From contig JAKPAR010000206.1 of NCBI GenBank assembly GCA_029779375.1, positions 1 to 7,030 of the forward strand: a stretch of 7,030 nt of DNA, in the 5' to 3' direction. Under the pieces are notes generated by a model. That model had not been told where the DNA came from. It saw only the letters and a program-made list of their open reading frames with translations, and ran no database searches. Below are positions 1-5,726 of the stretch, piece by piece. The position numbers and the translations under genes were made by a program. The DNA comes from Bacillota bacterium (GTDB lineage Bacteria; Bacillota; Clostridia; Tissierellales; Sporanaerobacteraceae). Numbering within the stretch: the first letter of the stretch is position 1; the number at the start of each line of letters is the position of its first letter.

Positions 1-316
1 CTTTTGTACTCGCATCTTCAATGATATCTCTCAATACTGCCATCATAATAAAGAAAGTAGTTAGTCTTTGTTGGCCATCTAGCACTTGATACTCAGGATA
101 AGAGCTTCCTTCTATTTTCTTCAACACTAATGATCCTAAAAAATAATCATTTTCTGGCTTGTTTTCAAAAGCAAAAATCAAATCTTCAACAAGCTCCGAT
201 ATATTGTCAACTTGCCATACATAGGACCTTTGGTACTCTGGTATTAAAAACCAAAACTCTTCAGAAAAAACCTTTTTAAACTCAACCTTATTTGCCTCTA
301 TTTTCCCTCCAGTCAA
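1..316 (-). CDS. DUF262 / GmrSD-type protein, N-terminal part (cut by window edge)
   Basis: The first 105 residues are visible; the gene continues past the left edge. Two DUF262 signatures are readable: IPEYQRSYVW (residues 25-34) and VLDGQQRLTTF (78-88), with YFLGSLVL (58-65) between them. In this family the DGQQR segment belongs to a ParB-like NTP-hydrolysing fold. DUF262 proteins include the GmrS half of type IV restriction enzymes that cut modified phage DNA, and other defence proteins, but many members are uncharacterised and the C-terminal part that would decide is outside the window. No ATG, GTG or other TTG gives a sensible start in this frame. TTG at 314-316 is chosen because GGGGAG lies 7 bases before it and because the protein then begins, as relatives do, a few residues before the IEANK-type segment. 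The frame has a stop (TGA) at 332-334, so it cannot start much earlier. Family assignment is firm; restriction function is inferred. Confidence 0.85.
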   Translation of the reverse strand, partial: MTGGKIEANKVEFKKVFSEEFWFLIPEYQRSYVWQVDNISELVEDLIFAFENKPENDYFLGSLVLKKIEGSSYPEYQVLDGQQRLTTFFIMMAVLRDIIEDASTK

Positions 317-323
317 GCCATGT

Positions 324-331
324 CTCCCCTT
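324..331 (-). promoter_or_regulatory. Ribosome binding site deciding the TTG start of the DUF262 gene
   Basis: Read on the minus strand, AAGGGGAG is followed by ACATGGC and then TTG. The 7-base spacing fits the TTG. The ATG in between is only 2 bases from the site and opens a two-codon frame (ATG GCT TGA) whose stop overlaps the TTG. The TTG is therefore the better start. Confidence 0.6.
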
Positions 332-347
332 TCATTAAAAAGCAACT

Positions 348-437
348 TTAATACTTATATTTATAATTATAGCATATTATAAATATGGCTAGCCATGAAA
401 AAACAGCTAGCCATGAAAATAGTCTTCTTTTATTCAT
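348..437 (-). pseudogene. Remnant of a vanZ-like gene start
   Basis: A 29-codon frame begins MNKRRLFSWLAVFSWLAI, against MNKRRLISWLAVVLWLVI at the start of the intact VanZ protein encoded at 5727-6167. At DNA level 385-437 matches 6115-6167 at 45 of 53 positions, ungapped and in the same orientation. After about 18 codons the similarity stops and the frame soon ends in low-complexity AT sequence (stop at 348-350). None of the conserved VanZ motifs is present, so this is a broken copy or duplication scar rather than a gene. Upstream similarity also stops at the ATG, so the repeat covers only the first part of the coding sequence. Confidence 0.7.
366..374 (-). promoter_or_regulatory. Candidate extended -10 promoter for the DUF262 gene
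   Basis: The minus strand reads TGCTATAAT, a perfect -10 hexamer (366-371) with the TGn extension (372-374). It lies about 50 bases before the TTG start, leaving a leader of roughly 40 bases. No good -35 hexamer is visible at 17-18 bases, which is tolerable for an extended -10. The site lies inside the degraded copy of the vanZ start. Confidence 0.5.
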
Positions 438-497
438 CTTTTTCTTTCATTTCTCTCAACACATGTACATTGATCATTGGTACTTTAACCGGTGGAT

Positions 498-785
498 TTA
501 TTCCATTATCACCTTAAAACTCCACCCTAATTTTTTAGAAATTTTCCATAATTGTTCCACCGTTGGATTATATTCTCCACTTTCCAACTTAGATACCATG
601 GACTGAGAAATATCAAGTTTCTCTGCTAATTGTTTTTGTGATAAATTGTTATCTATCCTATAATTAATTATTTTTAGAGATATGTCTACTAAAATATCAT
701 CCAACTCAAACAATTGTTTTAAATCATCATCAGCCAATTCATTTACTAAATCCCAAGGGCTAGCAAGTAACTCCTTATTTAACAT
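498..785 (-). CDS. Xre-family HTH antitoxin/regulator
   Basis: This 95-residue protein has a leading acidic segment and a C-terminal HTH_3 (Cro/CI) domain at about residues 38-92. The domain shows LSQKQLAEKLDISQSMVSKL (48-67) followed by ESGEYNPTVEQL, the typical helix-turn-helix and trailing helix of HigA-type antitoxins. It lies just downstream of a HigB/RelE-like toxin frame, the toxin-first order of higBA modules, so the likely job is to bind the toxin and repress the operon. The start at 785 is preferred because AGGAG stands 8 bases before it. An in-frame ATG at 801-803 overlaps the toxin stop (ATGA) and would add six residues but lacks a binding site. The protein ends right after SFKVIME; an open stretch in another frame continues to 430, so a one-base frameshift may have shortened it. 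HTH assignment is firm; antitoxin role is inferred from context. Confidence 0.85.
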   Translation of the reverse strand: MLNKELLASPWDLVNELADDDLKQLFELDDILVDISLKIINYRIDNNLSQKQLAEKLDISQSMVSKLESGEYNPTVEQLWKISKKLGWSFKVIME

Positions 786-799
786 ACCAATCTCTCCTC

Positions 800-1063
800 T
801 CATTCTAATATTTTATTTATCCTATCTTTTGCAATCTCTATTGCAGAATTATAACTATATTTACTCTTGCTTTTATTATCCTTTTCTTCAAAAGCATATA
901 ATAAAACAACTACTTCTCTACCACAATCATATATGAACATAAATAGTATTCTTATATTCTTTTTACCAATAAGCCTAATGGAATATATATCACCATTTTT
1001 AATAAGTCTTTCAAAAAACTTTTGCCTAATACAATTTCTCTTTAAATCTTCCAGCATTATCAA
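800..1063 (-). CDS. HigB/RelE-like (phage Gp49-type) toxin, start uncertain
   Basis: The C-terminal part reads like the RelE/HigB fold of phage-derived Gp49-like toxins, which cleave mRNA at the ribosome. It has IYSIRL followed by NIRILFMF, then VVVLLYAFEEKD, a basic KSKSKY stretch and the closing helix IEIAKDRI. It precedes an Xre antitoxin gene with the stop TGA overlapping an ATG, as expected for a type II toxin-antitoxin operon. The coordinates use the first recognised start, a TTG at 1061-1063 without a ribosome binding site. The same frame is open up to 1219 (139 codons), and the upstream part (for example YSEVNEELKELIEL) looks coding and would restore a more usual toxin length. That stretch has no ATG, GTG or TTG. 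The gene may therefore be truncated at its 5' end, use a rare start, or be inactive. Assignment rests on overall pattern, not on a catalytic residue I can name. Confidence 0.6.
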   Translation of the reverse strand: MIMLEDLKRNCIRQKFFERLIKNGDIYSIRLIGKKNIRILFMFIYDCGREVVVLLYAFEEKDNKSKSKYSYNSAIEIAKDRINKILE

Positions 1064-1214
1064 TGTTTTTCTAAATTTTCTAGTAAATTCTTCTTTATAT
1101 CCACTTAGTTCAATTAATTCTTTTAATTCTTCATTTACTTCTGAATAGGCAATTATATAGTCACTATTAAAAAAATTTGGTCCTGTTCTCTTAATATTGG
1201 ATTTATATAATAGA

Positions 1215-1499
1215 TTATTTTATACCTTTAATTACTCTTATCTCAACATCTTGTTTTTCAACCTTGTTGTCAATTTCATCTACCTTTTTTTCGAGTACTG
1301 TTAACTTTTCATAAGTTTGTTTATAGCCATCATACAAAGCCTTATGGTTTACATCCATTTTATCTTCAAGTCTAACTATGGATTGGTTTGTCTTAGCTAA
1401 ATCATCTTTTGTTGCCATATTTTCTTTCATTTCTTGCATTTCACTATACATCTTTGTCATAAATTCAAATAATTGTTCATTTGTTATATCCTCGGCCAT
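1215..1499 (-). CDS. Small coiled-coil protein of unknown function
   Basis: The protein has 94 residues and is strongly charged, with heptad-like spacing of hydrophobics across nearly its full length (LFEFMTKMYSEMQEM, then LEDKMDVNHKAL, LTVLEKKVDEIDNKVEKQ). It has no signal peptide and no membrane segment. A long homo-oligomeric coiled coil is the simplest reading. It resembles short coiled-coil hypothetical proteins common in Clostridia, but I know of no function for them. ATG at 1497-1499 is chosen over the adjacent GTG at 1500-1502 because GGAGGGG stands 6 bases before it. A good promoter lies just upstream. The toxin frame opens within a few bases of its stop, so the three small genes to the left may share this transcript. 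Confidence 0.75.
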   Translation of the reverse strand: MAEDITNEQLFEFMTKMYSEMQEMKENMATKDDLAKTNQSIVRLEDKMDVNHKALYDGYKQTYEKLTVLEKKVDEIDNKVEKQDVEIRVIKGIK

Positions 1500-1529
1500 C
1501 ACTGTCCCCTCCGTATACGAACTATGTTT

Positions 1530-1559
1530 ATTATACCATTAATTTACTCTCCCATTCAA
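1530..1559 (-). promoter_or_regulatory. Sigma-A-type promoter for the 94-residue coiled-coil gene
   Basis: The minus strand carries TTGAAT (1554-1559), an 18-base spacer and a perfect TATAAT (1530-1535). The -10 is about 30 bases before the ATG at 1499, leaving room for the GGAGGGG ribosome binding site. It is the clearest promoter in the window and probably also drives the toxin and antitoxin frames. Confidence 0.65.
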
Positions 1560-1594
1560 TATGAAAAACTATACAAGTTTCCACGAGATGCGCT

Positions 1595-1648
1595 GGGGAC
1601 GGTTCTCCGTGCATCACAAATTTATGACAACACAGGAGAACCGTCCCC
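1595..1648. repeat. REP-like palindrome with 14-bp perfect arms
   Basis: GGGGACGGTTCTCC (1595-1608) and its exact reverse complement (1635-1648) flank a 26-base loop. The arms are far richer in G and C than the surroundings. This type of sequence, often flanked by TTGTGTT as here, resembles dispersed REP/MITE-like palindromes in clostridial genomes that are thought to be moved by Y1 (REP-associated) transposases; that link is from memory. No transposase gene is in the window. The element lies in the non-coding gap between the 68-residue gene and the promoter of the coiled-coil gene. A transcript through it would fold into a strong hairpin, so it may also limit read-through, though neither side has a proper U-tract. 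Confidence 0.75.
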
Positions 1649-1703
1649 TTGTGTTCTATATATAATAAAAAATATAGGTATCCCCGTCATCATGAAATAA
1701 AGC

Positions 1704-1724
1704 AAAAAAGAAAACTAACGTTTT
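1704..1724 (-). terminator. Weak candidate terminator after the chaperone operon
   Basis: Downstream of the 68-residue gene the minus strand reads AAAAC GTTA GTTTT followed by CTTTTTTG. The 5-bp stem is nearly all A-T and would be unstable, so termination here would depend mainly on the U-rich run. It is offered because it is the only hairpin plus U-tract in the gap; the REP palindrome further on may be the effective barrier. Confidence 0.2.
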
Positions 1725-1745
1725 TATTTAGGCTGATTTTCATAA

Positions 1746-1952
1746 CTAGTTGCTGAGTGGCAACACTTTTTTTATATCAATTCCCGTATCTACAGTTGGC
1801 TTTTTTATGTCTATTTCTTCTTTATCATTTTCTATATCAATGACCTTTAGCCTTGTAAATGGTGAAATTGTCCCTTCTTTAATATTGTATTTTTTTATAA
1901 TTTCATCATCTATATCATATCTTTCTTTTTCACCTAATTTAAAATTACTCAT
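1746..1952 (-). CDS. Small charged protein of unknown function downstream of Hsp70
   Basis: I do not recognise this 68-residue protein. It is highly charged, has no membrane segment or signal peptide, and contains the distinctive motif GTISPFTRLKV (27-37). Its C-terminal third is rich in Asp, Ile and Lys and holds a short duplicated unit, IDIKK (47-51 and 58-62), before a hydrophobic end (VLPLSN). It begins 14 bases after the Hsp70 stop with an excellent ribosome binding site (GGAGAGGAG), so it is a real gene and the last member of the operon. A J-domain would be the natural missing partner here, but it is too divergent for that and has no HPD motif. It may be an Hsp70 cofactor, substrate or adaptor; this is inference from position only. 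Confidence 0.75.
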   Translation of the reverse strand: MSNFKLGEKERYDIDDEIIKKYNIKEGTISPFTRLKVIDIENDKEEIDIKKPTVDTGIDIKKVLPLSN

Positions 1953-1966
1953 ATATCTCCTCTCCT

Positions 1967-3490
1967 TTATTTTATTATTTCTACAAACTTATATTCCATA
2001 GGTATATCTACCTTCCTATCCCATGCTAAATCATAGATGTGTAATTCCAATCTCTCACTATTTTCATCTATAGTAAAATATAGTTTAAAATTAGAATTAA
2101 TCATATCTTCCGTCAAAGGTATATGTGCTTGTCCTATTTCTTCATTATCTTCATATATTTTAACCCTAAATACATTTCTATCTTTTACTTCCCTTGTCAA
2201 TTCAAATTTGGTATAACATTCTTCTGTATTTATATCATTAATCTTCTTCCCTTTTCCCAAAACAACTTCTACAATATCATCCTTATTGTACTCATCCTTC
2301 ATCTTAACACCATAGTTATGTTCTAAAATATCATTGTACTTATTTACATCTGGGTCATGGCCTCGCAATGCCAAACCTCTGGCGATACACGTCATTGCAT
2401 CTCCATTTACTTGTATCTTATTGTTTCCAAAAATCTCTCTAAGAAGTTTCTGCACCGCTGGTGTTAAAGAGCTCCCTCCCGAAAGTACTACTATCTCTAT
2501 ATCATTTGGTCCTAAACCAGCTTCAGATAGACAATCATACACAACCTTTCTAATCTCCACAAGATATGAATTTATAGCCAGCTCGTACTCTTCTCTTGTT
2601 ATTTTCAAATTCATTTCCAGATTACCTTTTTCAAAAGCAATCGTAGTAGATTCATACCTTGATAAATCTTCTTTAGCTTCTCTTATTTGATTCATCAATT
2701 CTATTCCTTCTTGCACCGTCAAAATATCATCAACCCTGCTTATACCTAAATTCTTTTTCAAACGCCTAATACCATACTTTTCAATAACTATATTTTCCAA
2801 TATTGCCCTATCAAAATCATTTCCACCCAAATCCAATTTCCCTATTTTTGAAATTACATCATGAGCCAAAATTTCATTTGAATTTCTAATATTTTTCATA
2901 TCCATTGCCACTAAATCTAGAGTACCTCCTCCAAAATCAAACACAAGTACTCTCTTGTCATCCTTTAATGACATATTATAATTCAAAATCGCTGCAATAG
3001 GTTCAGAAACAAAAATTGTTTTCTTAGTAGCAGATTTATAATCATCATATATTCCAGCTTTCACCATCGACCTTATATAAAGTTCCTTGTCTCTATCCTT
3101 AAATCCTATTGGCACCCCTATTGCCACTCCATCAATTACACTTCCATAAGGAATTTGGAACTCAACTCTTTTCATTATTTCCGAAAAAAAATCAGAAAGT
3201 ATATCTAGTTCCGTTTTATTTCCAAACTCTTTATTTCTTAAAGTATCATTTACAACTTGTCTTTTCAGAGAATCAATAAATCTATCAGGATATAAATATG
3301 AATGTTTTAAAGCATCCTGACCTATCCAAAAATTATTTTCATCCTTATAAGTAATAGATGACCTAATAGTATTACTTCTATCAAGATCAAAACATTCAGG
3401 ACTAAAAATTGACCATGCATTATTATACTTCATATACGCAACTGAAGTATTAGTTGTCCCAAAATCTATACCTATTGTAATATTATCCAT
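1967..3490 (-). CDS. Hsp70-family (DnaK-like) ATPase with short C-terminal domain
   Basis: The nucleotide-binding domain fills about residues 4-380 and looks active. Phosphate-1 is IGIDFGTTNTSVA (6-18), a lysine stands in SLKRQVV (K76, like DnaK K70), connect-1 includes VSEPIAAILNYN (161-172, E163), phosphate-2 is VFDFGGGTLDL (183-193; D185 and T190 match DnaK D194 and T199), then LGGNDFD (221-227), and the adenosine motif is VVLSGGSSLTPAV (334-346). The interdomain linker near 384-392 lacks the usual DVLLL hydrophobic run. The remaining 115 or so residues look like a beta-rich substrate-binding domain, and the helical lid of DnaK (about 610-640 residues) is missing. At 507 residues it is nearer to HscC-like specialised Hsp70s than to housekeeping DnaK. 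AAGGAGG lies 7 bases before the ATG. It starts 12 bases after the gene for a protein with a GrpE-like end, which suggests a dedicated exchange factor. Confidence 0.93.
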   Translation of the reverse strand: MDNITIGIDFGTTNTSVAYMKYNNAWSIFSPECFDLDRSNTIRSSITYKDENNFWIGQDALKHSYLYPDRFIDSLKRQVVNDTLRNKEFGNKTELDILSDFFSEIMKRVEFQIPYGSVIDGVAIGVPIGFKDRDKELYIRSMVKAGIYDDYKSATKKTIFVSEPIAAILNYNMSLKDDKRVLVFDFGGGTLDLVAMDMKNIRNSNEILAHDVISKIGKLDLGGNDFDRAILENIVIEKYGIRRLKKNLGISRVDDILTVQEGIELMNQIREAKEDLSRYESTTIAFEKGNLEMNLKITREEYELAINSYLVEIRKVVYDCLSEAGLGPNDIEIVVLSGGSSLTPAVQKLLREIFGNNKIQVNGDAMTCIARGLALRGHDPDVNKYNDILEHNYGVKMKDEYNKDDIVEVVLGKGKKINDINTEECYTKFELTREVKDRNVFRVKIYEDNEEIGQAHIPLTEDMINSNFKLYFTIDENSERLELHIYDLAWDRKVDIPMEYKFVEIIK

Positions 3491-3502
3491 GATACATCCT
3501 CC

Positions 3503-5710
3503 TTAATCAATATTTAACAATGTACTAAGTAGAATGTTCTTGCCATTAATCCTAATTCCTAAAGAATCTACTACTCCTCTCTCCATACTTGTTATTTTCA
3601 TATCCTCATGTATATTACCATCAAACTCCACTGTATTGCCATAATTTTCTATATCCTCTACTGTATTAATACCAACATTTTTTAATTCCCTTCTCAATTT
3701 TTTGAGATTCTCTACTAATATATCATTCTCAATATCATTTGATCTATTTATTATTGTTCTTTCCATATTGCTCAATGCTTTACAAATAGTCATTCCAACG
3801 CTTGTTAATATCTCATCCTGTTTACGATCTATCTCCTGCTTATTTTGTAAAATAATTCTATTTTGCTTGTTCATTAAAACTAACAAAGTTTCTAAAATAC
3901 TTATATATATTTCATCATCAATATTTGCATTATCAACAATATCTAAAAACCATTCAATCCTTTGTTTTGATTTCACTAAATAAGTAAAAAATATTTCCAT
4001 CTTGCCATTACTGGAACCATAACTGCAATTAGTGAAATCCTCTATAATATTATTCCAACAATATTGCCATAATCCATCAGAATCAATAGTATCCATGAAC
4101 CTTCTGAATAAGTAATCCAATATCCTTTTATCAAGTTCACTATGGAGTAATTCATCCATTAAAAACCTATCTATCAATCCATAAAAATTTAATTGATCTG
4201 CCAAATAATTTAATCGCCCAATAGTTTCCTCAGATTCTATTGAAAGTTCTAACAACTCTATACTTATAAATGTATATGACTTAATTTTAATCAATACAGA
4301 TATACCATGATTACTAATACCGTATTTTTCTAATAAATCATGAGCATCTTTTATATCATCTAGGCAATTTGATTTATTAGTCATTTTTTCTTTAACAATA
4401 TCTGTGATTTTCCCAATTTCACCAGATTGATACCAGATATTTAATAAATATTCTTTCTTATCTTCATCATCTATAGAATTATATAATATTACTGGATCTA
4501 GTCCAATTTTATTGGCAAATCCTATGTTTTGTTCTGTTAATTTTATTTCCTTTTTAATAAACATTTCAAGAACCTTTTCTTTAACCCTTAATATATTTTC
4601 TATATCTAAAGAAAGATACTCCCATATACTTACCAACTTTTCAAAATCACTTTCAATTAGCCTTTCAAATATCAGAAGTGAACATTTACTCTTAATTTGT
4701 GGTTCCTCTATCTCTTCTAATATTGTTATAATACTTAAGTTATCATTTTTATTGTAAGCTTTTTTAATATTTTTAATATAATATCCTTCTAGTAAATCAG
4801 AATCACATACCTTTATAAATGCTTTTATAAGACCTGAGTTTTCATTTTCATATTGTTTAATCTTATTTTTAACATTTCCATCCTTGCATTGATAATCTAA
4901 TATTATCATCAACTTAATATAATCCTCATAATTTTTCAATTTATTAGCAATCAAGTCCGAAAAATTTTTCATGTTTCCAAAATATAAATCTCTATTATAT
5001 TCTTGTAGTTTACTCAATATTTGATAATTCACTTTAGGAGATTTCTCCATTAGAGCAAAAGTCATTACTCTGGGTTTTAACTTTGCTTTTGGTTCTACAT
5101 AATTAGAAGTTTCCTCTAACTCAGATATCCATCGGAATTCCTTAGTATTTTTTATATTTTTACTAATATAGTTTGAAAATTTTGGTTCATTAACCAAGCT
5201 CAATCCTTCTTCATAAATGAAATTTACTATATTGTAAAATCCTTTATTTGTCTTTAATTTCCCCAATATTTCAAGTAAATCATATCTAATTTTTCTATTG
5301 TCCTTTTCCCTTTTGTCCCTAATATATAGACTTATATCATTGTCTATTTTGTCAGAGTATTTCTCTACAAACCCTTCCTTGCCTATAAGATAATTTAGAA
5401 TCATAATTGAAAGCTTTTGTTTTTTAATATCCTTTTGTAGTAAATTCATAGATAAAAAAATTAACCATTCATAAGAATACGAATTCAAATCCTTATTTTC
5501 CACTTCACTGATAAAATCCTTATCCTGGGTAGAATTAGTAATATCGATGGCCCATTTTAAAAGTAGTAAATCATCTTTATTTACATCAAAATTATAAGAA
5601 TCAAATACATCTAAACTTTTTTGCAATGTAAAGAACATACTAAAATCCATAGACTTTATTCTATTGTTAATTTCATTGATTAAGCTTTCCACTTCATCAT
5701 AATCCTTCAT
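3503..5710 (-). CDS. Large helical protein with C-terminal GrpE-like domain
   Basis: The 735-residue protein is soluble, rich in Lys, Asn, Glu and Ile, and reads as successive amphipathic helices over about residues 1-610, possibly an alpha-solenoid; I recognise no named domain there. The C-terminus is informative. A long helix (about 615-677) leads into KNVGINTVEDIENYG, then FDGNIHEDM (696-704), a VVDSLGIRI stretch and NGKNILLSTLL. This follows the order of the GrpE head: VEPI, FDPNLHEAV, an EVLQKGY strand and a final RVIRPAMV strand. GrpE exchanges nucleotide on Hsp70, and an Hsp70 gene begins 12 bases downstream. A normal GrpE has about 180-200 residues, so this would be a fusion to a large helical body. 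ATG at 5708-5710 is chosen because GGAGG precedes it by 4 bases; an in-frame ATG at 5759-5761 would overlap vanZ and lacks a site. The gene is firm; the GrpE relationship is pattern-based. Confidence 0.85.
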   Translation of the reverse strand: MKDYDEVESLINEINNRIKSMDFSMFFTLQKSLDVFDSYNFDVNKDDLLLLKWAIDITNSTQDKDFISEVENKDLNSYSYEWLIFLSMNLLQKDIKKQKLSIMILNYLIGKEGFVEKYSDKIDNDISLYIRDKREKDNRKIRYDLLEILGKLKTNKGFYNIVNFIYEEGLSLVNEPKFSNYISKNIKNTKEFRWISELEETSNYVEPKAKLKPRVMTFALMEKSPKVNYQILSKLQEYNRDLYFGNMKNFSDLIANKLKNYEDYIKLMIILDYQCKDGNVKNKIKQYENENSGLIKAFIKVCDSDLLEGYYIKNIKKAYNKNDNLSIITILEEIEEPQIKSKCSLLIFERLIESDFEKLVSIWEYLSLDIENILRVKEKVLEMFIKKEIKLTEQNIGFANKIGLDPVILYNSIDDEDKKEYLLNIWYQSGEIGKITDIVKEKMTNKSNCLDDIKDAHDLLEKYGISNHGISVLIKIKSYTFISIELLELSIESEETIGRLNYLADQLNFYGLIDRFLMDELLHSELDKRILDYLFRRFMDTIDSDGLWQYCWNNIIEDFTNCSYGSSNGKMEIFFTYLVKSKQRIEWFLDIVDNANIDDEIYISILETLLVLMNKQNRIILQNKQEIDRKQDEILTSVGMTICKALSNMERTIINRSNDIENDILVENLKKLRRELKNVGINTVEDIENYGNTVEFDGNIHEDMKITSMERGVVDSLGIRINGKNILLSTLLNID

Positions 5711-5726
5711 ATTTCCTCCAACAAAA

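Noticed and set aside
385..606. 73-codon open frame on the plus strand beginning MASHEKTASHEN
   Set aside because: Its start lies in the repeated vanZ sequence read backwards and its body overlaps the antitoxin gene; no ribosome binding site and no family resemblance.
1748..1765. Hairpin GTTGC-CACTCA-GCAAC at the end of the 68-residue gene as terminator
   Set aside because: The stem is only five pairs, lies inside the coding sequence and is not followed by a U-tract.
2334..2690. 118-codon plus-strand open frame
   Set aside because: It lies wholly antisense to the well-conserved Hsp70 coding sequence; the other plus-strand frames of 67-93 codons are shadows of the same kind.
3491..3502. CIRCE-type heat-shock operator before Hsp70
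   Set aside because: No TTAGCACTC-N9-GAGTGCTAA inverted repeat is visible in the short gap or ahead of the operon.
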